This document shows positions 43,503-52,694 of a DNA stretch of 64,000 nucleotides, in pieces (within the stretch, counting starts at the first letter, position 1; each line of letters begins with the position of its first letter). The notes below the pieces were generated by a model. That model was not told where the DNA came from. It was given only the letters and a program-made list of their open reading frames with translations, and searched no databases. Source of the stretch: AC-32 sp963716865 (lineage in GTDB: Bacteria; Actinomycetota; Thermoleophilia; Gaiellales; Gaiellaceae). The DNA is taken from contig CAVQUF010000001.1 of NCBI GenBank assembly GCA_963716865.1, forward strand, positions 310,001 through 374,000. Direction: 5' to 3'. The position numbers and the translations under genes are program-made.

Positions 43503-46500
43503 TCAGGAAGCTCGTGCGATCGCCGGCTCGTCGCTGCCGCCGTCGACGGCGATCTCGACGGCGAGCGTCTCTTCCTTGATCCAGTCCGCGTGTTCGAGCA
43601 GCTCGGCCCTCGCCTCGGGGAGGGTGAGAACGATGCGGTCCGTCAGCTCGAGGCCCTGCTGCTTACGCAGCCCGTTGACCTCGTGGATGAGGTCGCGCGC
43701 GCGGCCCTCGAGCTCGAGCTCGGGATCGAGCGCCAGGTCGAGCGCGACGGTCAGCCCCTCTTCGCTCGCGACCGCCCAGCCTTCCGCGCCGTGCCGCTCG
43801 ACGAGCACCTCGTCGGGGCCGAGCTCGTGGCCGCCGACGCGGAAGCGCCCGCCGTCGAGCTCCTCGAACTGCCCGGCCTCGAGCGCGGCGCGGACCGCCG
43901 AGAGCTCCTTGCCGAGCCTCGGGCCAAGTGCCGGCAGGTTCGGCTTGACGCGGAGCTCGCTTGCCTCGACCGGGCCGAACTCGACCTCCTTGACGCTCAG
44001 CTCCTCGGCGATCTCGCCGGCCTGGGCGGAGGCTCCGTCGGCGCCCTGGACGACGAGGCGGCGCAGCGGCTGACGCAGCTTGAGCCCCGACTGCGCGCGG
44101 GCCTGGCGACCGAGCTCGACCACCTTCCGCACCTCCGCCACCTCCGCCAGCAGCGTCTCGTCGAGATCGCGCGGCTCGGGCCAGCCGGCCAGATGGACCG
44201 AGGCCGGCGCCGACTCGCAGGGCCCGGCCACGAGGATCCGCCAGAGATGGTCCGCCAGGAACGGCGTCACAGGCGCGATCACGCGCAGCCCCTGGACGAT
44301 CGCATGCCAGAGCGTGCGGAACGCGGGCTCGTCGAGCGAGTAGAACCGCTTGCGCGAGCGGCGGATGTACCAGTTCGAGAGGTCGTCCACGAACGAGTCG
44401 AACGCCCGGATCACCCCGGGCGTCGAGTAGCGCTCGTACGCGCCGGTCGCCTCGGACACGAGGCGGCCCGTCCTGGCGACGAGCCAGCGGTCGAGCACAT
44501 GCTGCGGCTCGGGCGGGGTCTCGACATCCTCGTACCGCGGCCGGAAGCCCTCGATGTTCGCGTACGTGACGAGGAACGAGACCGAGTTCCAGAGCGTCAA
44601 CAGCCGCCGCTTGATCTCGCCCGCCGGCGCGTAGCCGAACTTGACGTGCTGGGTCGGCGCCTGCTCGCAGTACATCCAGCGCATCACGTCGGCGCCCATC
44701 CGCTCGAGCGCCTCGCTCGCCTCGATCGTGTTCCCTTTCGAGCCGTGCATCTCGTGCCCGTGCTCGTCGCGGACGTCCTCGTGGCCGAGCACCTTGTCGT
44801 ACGGCGCCCGCCCTTCGAGCACGACCGACATGAAGAGGAGCGAGTAGAACCAGAGCCGGATCTGCTCGCGCATCTCGGTCACCCAGTCGGCGGGAAACCA
44901 CTTCTCCCAGTAGGCGTGGTCGGGGAGCGGCGCCGTCGTCAGGCCCTTGGCGGCGCCCGTCCCGTAGCCGGCGTCGACCCAGGTGTCGCTGTGCCAGCCG
45001 AGCGTCGAGAACGGGACGATCCCCGCGTCGAGCCAGACGTCACCGACCTCGGGGATGCGATTGACCTCCTCGCCGCAGGCCTCGCAGGAGATCACGACCT
45101 CGTCGATCCACGGCCGGTGCAGCTCCTCGAGCTGGTCGAGCCCGCGCACGGCACGCTCCTCGAGCTCGGCCTTCGAACCGATCACGGTCAGGTGGCCGCA
45201 CGCGCACGGGTAGAACGGCAGCGGCAGCCCGAAATAGCGCTTGCGTGAGATGTTCCAGTCGCCCATGTTGCGCAGCCAGTCGTCCATGCGCTTGCCGTAG
45301 AAGTCGGGCGTCCACTCGACCGCGGCGTTGGCGGCGAGCAGCTTCGGCCGCAGCTCCTCCACCGCGATGAACCAGTCGTCGACGAGGCGGAAGATGACCG
45401 GCGTCCCGCAGCGCCAGCAGTGGGCGTAGCGGTGGACGGTCGTCGTCGCGTGCTCGAGCAGGCCGCGCTCGCGGAGGTCGCCGACGATCTGGTCGGCGGC
45501 CTCGACGGTCGAGCTGCCGTGGAGCCAGCCGTAGTCCTCGTAGAAGCGGCCGCTCTCGTCGACGGGCGAGAGGATCGCGAGGCCGTGCTCACCCGCGAGC
45601 TCGAAGTCCTCGCCGCCGCAGCCCGGCGCGATGTGGACGATCCCGGTGCCCTCGTCGAGCGACACGTCGTCCCACGGGATCACGCGGTGCTCGACGCCGG
45701 CCGCCGCCGGCAGGTGGTCGTACGGCCCCTCGTACTCGAGCCCGACGAGCTCCGACCCGGGCACGCGCTCGACGAACTCCTCGTCCGGGTAGCGCGCAAC
45801 CGCGACCCACTCGCCGGTGTCGCGCTTGCCGTACTCGGCAGTCGGGTTCACCGCGGCGGCGACGTTCGCCGGCAGCGTCCACGGCGTGGTCGTCCACACG
45901 ACCAGCTCCTCCGCGTCCCGGCCCTTGAGCGGCAGGCGCACGAAGAGCGACGGGTCGGAGCGCTCCAGGTAGACGTCCGAAACGGACAGCTCGTGCTGGG
46001 AGAGCGAGGTCCCGCAACGGGGGCACCACTCGGTCGAGCGGTTCCCCTGGTAGAGCCAGCCGCGCTCGTACACGGTCTGCAGGAAGCGCCAGATGTACTC
46101 GATGTTCGTGTCGCTGAACGTGAAGTAGTCGTTGCCCCAGTCCGCCCACTGCCCGAGGCGGACCGACTGCGCGGTGATCACTCGCGCCGACTCGGCCACG
46201 AGCTCGCGGCAGCGGCGCGCGAACTCGGCGAGGCCGTAGTCCTCGATCTCGCGCTTTGAGTTCAGCCCGAGGTCGCGCTCGACCTTGACCTCGACCCAGA
46301 GGCCCTGGCAATCGAAGCCGTTCTGGAAGCGCTGGTCGAACCCGCGCAGCGCCCTGTAGCGCTGGAAGACGTCCTTGTAGGTACGCCCCCAGAGGTGGTG
46401 GACGCCCATCCCGGTGGTCAGGTTCGCGGTCTTCGGCCCGTCGATGAAGCTCCAGGGCGCGTTGCCGCGGTTCTGCTCGCGCAGGCGCTCGAACGTTCCG

Positions 46501-46583
46501 TGCTCCTCCCACCAGGCGAGAAGATCGCGCTCGAGCCCAGGATGGTCTGGCACTCTCGGGAGCGGCGTGAAAACCTGCGCCAT
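43503..46583 (-). CDS. ileS: Isoleucine-tRNA ligase with atypical signature motifs
   Basis: 1026 aa class I synthetase charging tRNA-Ile. The HIGH region reads G58-MGVHH63 inside FIDGPKTANLTTGMGVHHLWGRTYKDVFQRYRA, and the KMSKS region reads M612-HGSKGN618 (HEMHGSKGNTIEASEALERMGADVMRW). The zinc-like WCPRCGTSLSQHELS, the editing domain (WTTTPWTLPANVAAAVNP) and a C-terminal anticodon-binding region are present. These variants recall a minority IleRS subgroup rather than damage, because the surrounding residues are intact. Divergently placed from trxA; no T-box leader fits in the 81-bp gap. Confidence 0.92.
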   Translation of the reverse strand: MAQVFTPLPRVPDHPGLERDLLAWWEEHGTFERLREQNRGNAPWSFIDGPKTANLTTGMGVHHLWGRTYKDVFQRYRALRGFDQRFQNGFDCQGLWVEVKVERDLGLNSKREIEDYGLAEFARRCRELVAESARVITAQSVRLGQWADWGNDYFTFSDTNIEYIWRFLQTVYERGWLYQGNRSTEWCPRCGTSLSQHELSVSDVYLERSDPSLFVRLPLKGRDAEELVVWTTTPWTLPANVAAAVNPTAEYGKRDTGEWVAVARYPDEEFVERVPGSELVGLEYEGPYDHLPAAAGVEHRVIPWDDVSLDEGTGIVHIAPGCGGEDFELAGEHGLAILSPVDESGRFYEDYGWLHGSSTVEAADQIVGDLRERGLLEHATTTVHRYAHCWRCGTPVIFRLVDDWFIAVEELRPKLLAANAAVEWTPDFYGKRMDDWLRNMGDWNISRKRYFGLPLPFYPCACGHLTVIGSKAELEERAVRGLDQLEELHRPWIDEVVISCEACGEEVNRIPEVGDVWLDAGIVPFSTLGWHSDTWVDAGYGTGAAKGLTTAPLPDHAYWEKWFPADWVTEMREQIRLWFYSLLFMSVVLEGRAPYDKVLGHEDVRDEHGHEMHGSKGNTIEASEALERMGADVMRWMYCEQAPTQHVKFGYAPAGEIKRRLLTLWNSVSFLVTYANIEGFRPRYEDVETPPEPQHVLDRWLVARTGRLVSEATGAYERYSTPGVIRAFDSFVDDLSNWYIRRSRKRFYSLDEPAFRTLWHAIVQGLRVIAPVTPFLADHLWRILVAGPCESAPASVHLAGWPEPRDLDETLLAEVAEVRKVVELGRQARAQSGLKLRQPLRRLVVQGADGASAQAGEIAEELSVKEVEFGPVEASELRVKPNLPALGPRLGKELSAVRAALEAGQFEELDGGRFRVGGHELGPDEVLVERHGAEGWAVASEEGLTVALDLALDPELELEGRARDLIHEVNGLRKQQGLELTDRIVLTLPEARAELLEHADWIKEETLAVEIAVDGGSDEPAIARAS

Positions 46584-46664
46584 GGAGCGATCCTAGCGAC
46601 CGGGAACACGGGCTCCCGTCCGCGCGTTTGCACATCCGACGATTGCGCTAGAAAGGACACGAAC

Positions 46665-46988
46665 ATGGCAGATGCAGTTACCGAGACCAGCTTCGACAGC
46701 GAGGTGCTGGAGAGTGACGGCCCCGTGCTGGTCGACTTCTGGGCCGAGTGGTGCGGGCCCTGCCACGCGATCGCGCCCGTGCTCGACCAGATCGCGGCCG
46801 AGCGAGGCGACCTCAAGGTCGTGAAGCTGAACATCGACGAGGAGCCCGCGATCGCCCAGCGCTACGGGGTCATGTCGATCCCGACGCTGATCCTGTTCAA
46901 GGACGGCGAGCCGGCAGCGGCAGCGGTCGGCGCGATGCCGAAGTCGATGCTCGAGGAGCGCCTCGGGCTCGCCGAGGCCGCCGCCTAG
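46665..46988 (+). CDS. trxA: Thioredoxin
   Basis: 107 aa with the redox site WCGPC (VLVDFWAEWCGPCHAIAPVLDQIA), the cis-proline block GVMSIPTLILFKDGE and the usual length. GAAAGGA precedes the ATG. It reduces protein disulfides in the cytoplasm. Its stop codon overlaps the convergent NUDIX gene by four bases (CTAG). Confidence 0.96.
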   Translation: MADAVTETSFDSEVLESDGPVLVDFWAEWCGPCHAIAPVLDQIAAERGDLKVVKLNIDEEPAIAQRYGVMSIPTLILFKDGEPAAAAVGAMPKSMLEERLGLAEAAA

Positions 46989-47516
46989 CCCAGCCCGCGC
47001 CAGGCCGCCAGCACCTGCGGCACGTTCTCGAACGCGAGCTCGGAGGGCTCCGGCAGCTCGTCCTCGCCGAACCAGCCGAGCTCGGACACGTCGTCGGCCG
47101 CCTGGGCCTCTCCGCCGGTCGACCCGCGCGGTCCAGTAGAGGTTCAGGGTCGAATCGGCGGTCGAGTCGCCTCCGTAGCTGTCCATCCAGACACCGAGGA
47201 ACTCGAGCGGCTCTACCTCGAGGCCCGTCTCCTCGCGCAGCTCACGGCGCAGGCCGTCCAGCGGGTGCTCGCCCTCCTCGAGGAAGCCGCCCGGGATATC
47301 CCAGAAGCCCTTGAACGGCTCGAACGCCCGCCGCGCGAGCAGGACGCGGCCATCCTCGTCGACGACCAGCGCGCCCGCGGTCGCCTTCGAGCTCGCGTAG
47401 CAGACGAAGCCGCAGGCCTCACAGTCGACCCGCAGCCCGTCTCCGCGGAGCTGCTCGCGGCAGCGCGGACACCATCGCCACCCCGTCAGCTCGCCCACAG
47501 GCGCAACAATAGGCAC
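46985..47516 (-). CDS. NUDIX hydrolase with zinc ribbon, one frame break
   Basis: N-terminal zinc ribbon CPRC...CEAC, then the Nudix box GGFLEEGEHPLDGLRRELREETGLEVEPLEF. After LYWTARVD the frame must shift near 47116-47121 (one base too many, CC for C) to continue as GGEAQAADDVSELGWFGEDELPEPSELAFENVPQVLAAWRGLG and stop at 46985. The corrected protein is about 176 aa, the size of NudC-like or ADP-ribose-type hydrolases. GTG start at 47516, almost touching the divergent next gene. Confidence 0.82.
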
Positions 47517-47519
47517 GCG

Positions 47520-47903
47520 ATGCCCCGGTTCGTCCCTGCCACCGTCACCGAGCTCTCACGCGTGGGCCTGCTGGCAAACCTGTCCGGCGAGAAGCTGAAC
47601 GTGATCGCCGGGCGCATGGAGCGCGAGGAGGTGCCGCCCGGCCGGGCCGTCGTGCGCGAGGGCGAGGACGGGGAGCGCTTCTACGTCATCCTCTCGGGCC
47701 TGTTCTCGGTCAGCCAGGAGGACATCGGGCCCCGGCGCGTGCTCAACCCGGGCGACTACTTCGGCGAGGTCTCGCTCGCGATGAGCGTGCCCCGCACCGC
47801 CTCGGTCCGCGCGCTCACGAAGGCCGTGGTCGCGAGCTGCGACCGCGAGACGTTCGACGAGCTGCTGCGCCCGCTGTTCGCGGACGATCAGCCCACCGAG
47901 TAG
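47520..47903 (+). CDS. Cyclic-nucleotide-binding domain protein
   Basis: 127 aa, one cNMP-binding beta-roll: LLANLSGEKLNVIAGRMEREEVPPGRAVVREGEDGERFYVILSGLFSVSQ...LNPGDYFGEVSLAMSVPRTASVRALTKAVVASCDRETFDELL. The phosphate-binding cassette GDYFGEVSL...RTASVRA contains the conserved E and R. No DNA-binding domain, so it may act as a stand-alone sensor for cAMP from the cyclases at 30 kb and 36-39 kb. It overlaps the convergent lipoprotein gene by 16 bp. Confidence 0.9.
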   Translation: MPRFVPATVTELSRVGLLANLSGEKLNVIAGRMEREEVPPGRAVVREGEDGERFYVILSGLFSVSQEDIGPRRVLNPGDYFGEVSLAMSVPRTASVRALTKAVVASCDRETFDELLRPLFADDQPTE

Positions 47904-49771
47904 ACCGCGTTCGTTCCGCCGCCGAGCACGATGACCCGGTTGCCCTGGGACACGGCGGCCGGATCGGCGAGCGGCTGCGGAAGAGTCCCGGCGACGACCA
48001 CGGTCCCGGCGTGCGGGTCGATCGCGAGGATCCGCCGCGAGCCTCCGCCCACGAGCAGGAGGCGCGAGCCGAGCCGCGCAAGCGCCCACGTGCGCCATCG
48101 GCGCCGGGAGCGTCGCGACTCGACTGACCGCGCCGGTCGCCGGGTCGACCTGGAACACGGCCCGCGACAGACCGCCGACCGTGAGCCCGCCCGCGACGTA
48201 GAGCTTCCCGCCCAGCGCGGCGACCCCCGCGTAGCGCAGGCCGACGGGGAGGCGCGCCACGACGAGTGGGCGTGCGACCCGGGCCGGAAGCGCAGCACGG
48301 CCGTCGCGTAGCGCGTGCCCGTGTACCCGCCCACGAGGTAGGCCGTCCGGTCGATGCTCGCCGCACCGAGGTCCGAGAGCGGCTCGCCGAGGCTCCCCGC
48401 GCTCGTGGAGGCGCCGCTGGTCGTGTTCACGCGGACGACCGCGTCGCTCGAGACGACCTGGCCGCCCCCGAAGAGGTACGCGCTGCGCCCGGCGAGCGCC
48501 GCCGCGGCGTCGTGCGTCGCCACCTGCAGGCGCCCCGCCTCGCGCATTCGCTCCGGCCGCCCGAGCAGCACCTGCTCCGACGAGGTTCCGCCGACCAGGC
48601 CGCCCAGCGCGAGCACGCGCCCGTCCGGGAGCGCGACGGCGGCGAGGCGCGACACCGCCTGCGGGAGGGAGCCGATCCGGCTGACTCGAAGAGCCCGCAC
48701 GGGTGCCTTCCGCGCGAGTGCTTTCCGCGCGGTCGTCGGAACGAGGTCGGTGGCAGGGAGCAGGTCGATCCCGTCCGGCTTGTCGAGGTACCCGGGCGAG
48801 CGGCCCGCGACGCCGGTGTGCCCGTACTGCCACACGATCCGCTTGGTACGCGGGTCGATCACGATCACGCGGTGGTTGTAGTCGTCGTTCGCGGCGATCA
48901 GCCCGTTCGGCCAGCGCACCGCGAGCGATGGCTTGGCGAGCCGGTTCGGCCCGCTGCTGGCGCCGAACGACCACGTGATCGCGCCTCTGCGGTTCACGAT
49001 CACGATCCGCCCGGGGATGGCGAAGCTCGCCACGAGCACCTGCCCGTTCGGGAGCAGCTGCGCATCCGAGGGGTAGGGCACAGGCGAGCGGATCGACCAG
49101 AGCAGGTTTCCCGACGGGCCGAGCCGGTCGATCCAGCCGCCGATCTCGGTCACGAGGAGCCCGCCGTCCGGGAGGGGCGTGTCTCCGTTCGGGCTCGCGA
49201 AGCCGCGCGGCGGATCGTGCACGCAGCTGCCGCCGAGGACGCGCACGACGCGCTTCGCCCGGTTGATCTGGACGATGCGGCAGTTCTGGATGTCGGCGAC
49301 CGTCGTGATCCCTGACCGCAGCCGGTAGGCGTCGTCGGGCGTGTTCAGGTACCCGGGGCTCGAGCCGGGCACACCCGCATGGCCGTAGGTCCACACTCGC
49401 CGGTGGCTCTTCAGCGAGAGCTCGACCAGCGTGTCGTTGAACTCCTCGTTCGTGATCACCGACCGGTAGCCGGGAGTGAAGAAGGCGTCGTCGGGCCCGC
49501 GCAGCGTCGAGTCCTGCCAGACGATCCTCTTCGAGGGCGAGATGATCAGCGCGCGGTTGTTGTTCCGGTCGGCGATCAGGAGGTAGCCCGGCACGACCCG
49601 CGAGTGGACGCGCGGCAGGCCGAGCGGCGAGACCAGCAGCGACGCGGACGGCTCGAAACGTGCCGGTGCGAGCGTGGACGCCGCTCGAGCCCGGGTCGAG
49701 GTGACGCTCGAATGGCTCGAGCAGCCGGCGGCGACGAGGGCGAGCGCGAGCCCACCGACGACCCTACGCAT
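47888..49771 (-). CDS. Lipoprotein with beta-propeller repeats (NHL/PQQ-like and kelch), two frame breaks
   Basis: About 627 aa from ATG 49771, overlapping the previous stop by 8 bp. Signal peptide with lipobox (LVAAGC), so it is anchored outside the membrane. The N-terminal half has repeated GYLLIADRNNNRALIISPSKRIVWQ-like blades; the C-terminal half has kelch-like blades (VALPDGRVLALGGLVGG, YLFGGGQVVSSDAVVRVN, YLVGGYTG). Between about 48085 and 48275 the frame turns to arginine/serine-rich nonsense while another frame gives LPVGLRYAGVAALGGKLYVAGGL...QVDPATGAVSRVATLPAPMAHVG, so two compensating indels are likely. Probably works with the ApbE/reductase-like protein. Confidence 0.75.
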   Translation of the reverse strand: MRRVVGGLALALVAAGCSSHSSVTSTRARAASTLAPARFEPSASLLVSPLGLPRVHSRVVPGYLLIADRNNNRALIISPSKRIVWQDSTLRGPDDAFFTPGYRSVITNEEFNDTLVELSLKSHRRVWTYGHAGVPGSSPGYLNTPDDAYRLRSGITTVADIQNCRIVQINRAKRVVRVLGGSCVHDPPRGFASPNGDTPLPDGGLLVTEIGGWIDRLGPSGNLLWSIRSPVPYPSDAQLLPNGQVLVASFAIPGRIVIVNRRGAITWSFGASSGPNRLAKPSLAVRWPNGLIAANDDYNHRVIVIDPRTKRIVWQYGHTGVAGRSPGYLDKPDGIDLLPATDLVPTTARKALARKAPVRALRVSRIGSLPQAVSRLAAVALPDGRVLALGGLVGGTSSEQVLLGRPERMREAGRLQVATHDAAAALAGRSAYLFGGGQVVSSDAVVRVNTTSGASTSAGSLGEPLSDLGAASIDRTAYLVGGYTGTRYATAVLRFRPGSHAHSSWRASPSACATRGSPRWAGSSTSRAGSRSAVCRGPCSRSTRRPARSVESRRSRRRWRTWALARLGSRLLLVGGGSRRILAIDPHAGTVVVAGTLPQPLADPAAVSQGNRVIVLGGGTNAVYSVG

Positions 49772-51587
49772 GCACCGCGATCCGGCCCTGGAAGGTGTTC
49801 CCCTGCGAGAGACCCCAGCTCGCGTGGACGTAGCGGTGGGTCCCGTCGGCGGCCCTGCAGCGAGCATCGAACCCCAACGATTGCACTTTTGTGACTTTTC
49901 CCTTGCAGAGCATGCCGCTCGGGAGGAACTCGAGCTGGAAGGAGGTCGCGTCGAGCCTGGTCGGCTCGACCAGCAGGTCTGCGCGGATGAGCGCCCGCTG
50001 CCTGCCGGCGGCCGTCGCAGCTGCCGAGACGAGGGCGCGGGTAGCGCCCGCGTTGCGCGAGACCGTCCCGGACAGCGGTGCGTCGAAGGCGCGGGCGTTC
50101 CACGGCTTCGGGGAGAAGCGCAGCGGGCCGGTGGAAGCGAGCACGACCACCGCTACACCAACCGCGGACAGCGCGACCGCAGCCGCCCCGACCCGGATCG
50201 GCACAGTGCGGCGCCCGAGCGCGCGCCAGGCGCCCGCAGCGAGGACAGCGGCGACCGAGACGGCGAAGATCGCCAGCAGCCAGGGCGTGCTGCGGTCAGT
50301 GCCGCTGCCGAGCCCGTGCACCGTCGCAGCACTCCAGACGGCGAGGTTCAGGTAGTGGGCGCGGCGCCAGAACACGTGCGGAAGCCGGTCGCGGTAGTGG
50401 TTCGTGATCGCGAGCGCGAGCAGGAGCTCGGCCGCGACGATTCCGAGCGCCGTAAAGAGCGGGCGGTAGTGCGCGACGAACGGAATCGCGATCGCGGTGA
50501 GCGAGAAGGGCAGGTAGGCGTCGATCGCGATCGTGAAGACGTGGATCGCGATGAAGCTGCCCACGAGCAGACCGCAGAAACGGTGCACGTCCTCGAGCGC
50601 GAAGCGGGGCCAGAGGGCGAGCCGCGCCCGGCCGGCCATCGTCATTCCGAGAAGGACGACGATCGACAGCAGCACGTACGCGGTGACGCCGGCCGCACGA
50701 GCCGCGTACCAGTCGACCGGGCTCGTGGTCAGGTGCACGCGAGCTGCACGTGGCTCGAGCTTGGCGCGCCAGCTCAGGTTCTCGTGCGGCTCGCGACCGC
50801 CTGCGAGGAAGCGACCGGGAAGTCCACGCTCGTCGAGCCAGCTCGGTCCGTCCTCACCGAGGAGGAAGGCCGCCTTGGCCGCGACGTCGGCCGCGAGACA
50901 GCTCGCGCCGCAGACCGTGACCTCGTTCCACGGGCTCGCGGACGGCCGGCCCGTGGCGGGGTCGATCAGGTGATGCTGCTCGCGGCCGGCACGAAGCCAG
51001 CGGCGCTTGGTTTGCCCACTCGTGGCGAGCCCCCCGGACACGAGGCGCACCGCAGCCCCGCCAGGCAGCGCCACGTCGACCTCGCCGTGCGTAGCGAGGT
51101 CGCCGCCGGCCGAGACGAGGCCGGGTCCGGAGAGCCGCCGCAACGCATCGTCGACCGCAGCAGCCTTGACGACCCCGTTCAAGTCGAGCCGCACTCCGCC
51201 GCGCAGCACGAGCACGCGGCCGAGGAGCAAGACGCTGTCGGGCCGTGCTGGCTCCGCCGGCCCCGCCGCCGTCGGCGACGGCGTCATGGCCGCGAAGTCG
51301 CGGTCGTAGCCGGCAGCTTCGATCGCCGCGCCGAGCGTCGGGTCGACGAGACCCCCGGTGGTCTCGGACGCCCACAGCGCCTGCTCGAGCATGCTGGCGA
51401 ACAGGGGCGAGACGAGCGTTGCGCCACCCGCGGCGTTGACCCGCCGCAGCTCGCTCTCGGCGCGGAAGCGGCTGAAGACGGCATCGCGCTCCTGGAAGAG
51501 CGCGCGGATCCGCGCCACCTCCTCGGACGAGGCGCCGGCCACGACCACCGCGCAGCCCATGGCGTGGAACGAGTCCACCCGGCTCAT
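49764..51587 (-). CDS. ApbE-like FMN transferase fused to a ferric-reductase-like membrane domain
   Basis: 607 aa from ATG 51587 (overlapping the preceding stop, ATGA). Residues 1-260 are an ApbE domain: HAMGCAVVVAGA, FSRFRAESELRRVNAAGG, VDPTLGAAIEAAGYD, LDLNGVVKAAAVDDAL, GLVSAGGDLATHG, HHLIDPATGRP. ApbE attaches FMN to proteins. Then come about six membrane helices with histidines (HRFCGLLVGSFIAIHVFTIAIDAY, AHYLNLAVWSAATVHGLGSG), like the haem-binding ferric reductase/MsrQ domain, and a periplasmic tail. The fusion suggests flavin-dependent electron transfer across the membrane (inference). Confidence 0.86.
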   Translation of the reverse strand: MSRVDSFHAMGCAVVVAGASSEEVARIRALFQERDAVFSRFRAESELRRVNAAGGATLVSPLFASMLEQALWASETTGGLVDPTLGAAIEAAGYDRDFAAMTPSPTAAGPAEPARPDSVLLLGRVLVLRGGVRLDLNGVVKAAAVDDALRRLSGPGLVSAGGDLATHGEVDVALPGGAAVRLVSGGLATSGQTKRRWLRAGREQHHLIDPATGRPSASPWNEVTVCGASCLAADVAAKAAFLLGEDGPSWLDERGLPGRFLAGGREPHENLSWRAKLEPRAARVHLTTSPVDWYAARAAGVTAYVLLSIVVLLGMTMAGRARLALWPRFALEDVHRFCGLLVGSFIAIHVFTIAIDAYLPFSLTAIAIPFVAHYRPLFTALGIVAAELLLALAITNHYRDRLPHVFWRRAHYLNLAVWSAATVHGLGSGTDRSTPWLLAIFAVSVAAVLAAGAWRALGRRTVPIRVGAAAVALSAVGVAVVVLASTGPLRFSPKPWNARAFDAPLSGTVSRNAGATRALVSAAATAAGRQRALIRADLLVEPTRLDATSFQLEFLPSGMLCKGKVTKVQSLGFDARCRAADGTHRYVHASWGLSQGNTFQGRIAVHA

Positions 51588-51862
51588 GTCTGCGCCGTCG
51601 CTGCCGCGGGGTCGGCCTGAGCGGGGGCCAGCATCCCGGACTCGAGCTGATTTCGGCGAACGATCTCGACAAAGCGTCCGGGAGGGGCCAGCGCCGTGAT
51701 CGGCTTCTTCGCGTGGCCAGGAAAGGCGACGCGCCCCAGGACCGCCGCCGCCACGAACGCGAGCACGCCGACGCCCGCCAGGGTCGCTTTCGCGACGAAC
51801 GCCGGTGCCTGCCGCGCCGATCCGAGATTGCCGAGCCGCGGCCACTCGGAACCAGTCTGCAC
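51584..51862 (-). CDS. Small single-pass membrane protein (92 aa)
   Basis: From GTG 51862: a basic N-terminus, one helix (KATLAGVGVLAFVAAAVLGRVAF), then a short tail (PGRFVEIVRRNQLESGMLAPAQADPAAATAQT). Placed 8 bp after the serine hydrolase gene and overlapping the ApbE fusion by 4 bp, so likely a partner in the same membrane system. No family recognised. Confidence 0.6.
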   Translation of the reverse strand: MQTGSEWPRLGNLGSARQAPAFVAKATLAGVGVLAFVAAAVLGRVAFPGHAKKPITALAPPGRFVEIVRRNQLESGMLAPAQADPAAATAQT

Positions 51863-51870
51863 GCGAATTC

Positions 51871-52674
51871 TTAGAGGAAGATGAGAACGGCGTCGGAGAG
51901 GCGTGGCCACGCCTCGAGCGCCCAGGCGCCGAAGTCCAGGTCCTCCAGGCAGGCGAGCGCGAGGCCGCGCTCGGGATCGAACCAGACGAACGAGCCGCTG
52001 CCGCCGAAGTGGCCGAACGTGCGCGGCGAGTTCTGCGTCCCCGTCCAGTGCGGCGCCTTGGAGTCGCGCAGCTCGAAGCCGAGCCCCCAGTCGTTCGGGT
52101 CCATCCGGCCGATGTCCGGGAGCATGCCCGCGAGCCCGGGGAACTGGACGGTCGTCGCCTCGTCGAGCGTCTCCTGCGCGATCAGGGTCGGGTGCTGGAC
52201 CTCGGCGGCGAAGCGCACGAGGTCGTCGAGCGTCCCGTGCATGCCCGCCGCAGGGGAGCCGCGCAGCTCCGCGCCCAGGCCGAGCGGTCCGAGGACGCCT
52301 GCGTCGAGGTATTCGGTGAACGGCATCTCCGCCCGCTCCGCCACGGTCTCGGCGAGCACCTCGAAGCCGCTGTTCGAGTAGATCCGCCGCTGGCCGGGCC
52401 TCGCGATCGGCGCGCGTCCGTCGAACGGGAGGCCGGACGCGTGGGCGAGCAGGTGCCGCACGGTCGATCCGGGCGGGCCTGCGGGCTCGTCGAGGTCGAC
52501 GGTTCCCTCCTCGGCGGCGACGAGCGTCGCGAGCGTCGTCACGAGCTTCGTGACGGAGGCCCAGCGGAAGACGCGGTCAAGCAGCCCGTACGTAGCGAGC
52601 GTCTCGCCGCCGCGAAGGACGCCGACCGCGACCGTCTCCGCGGGCCAGTCCTCGACCTGCCTCAAGACCTCCAC
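51871..52674 (-). CDS. Serine hydrolase of the beta-lactamase class C / PBP4* family
   Basis: 267 aa from GTG. Catalytic S-V-T-K in FRWASVTKLVTTLATLVAAEEGTVDLDEPAG, second motif YSN in RIYSNSGFEVLAETV, and HFGGSGSF standing for the KTG/HxG motif. Lacks a signal peptide, so probably cytoplasmic; members include esterases and D-aminopeptidases. Divergent from the RidA gene, with 20 bp between starts. Confidence 0.9.
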   Translation of the reverse strand: MEVLRQVEDWPAETVAVGVLRGGETLATYGLLDRVFRWASVTKLVTTLATLVAAEEGTVDLDEPAGPPGSTVRHLLAHASGLPFDGRAPIARPGQRRIYSNSGFEVLAETVAERAEMPFTEYLDAGVLGPLGLGAELRGSPAAGMHGTLDDLVRFAAEVQHPTLIAQETLDEATTVQFPGLAGMLPDIGRMDPNDWGLGFELRDSKAPHWTGTQNSPRTFGHFGGSGSFVWFDPERGLALACLEDLDFGAWALEAWPRLSDAVLIFL

Positions 52675-52694
52675 CGCGAGGCGATACTAGTGGC

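Noticed and set aside
46584..46664. T-box leader for ileS
   Set aside because: Only 81 bp separate ileS and trxA starts; no room for a T-box, and no specifier or T-box sequence seen.
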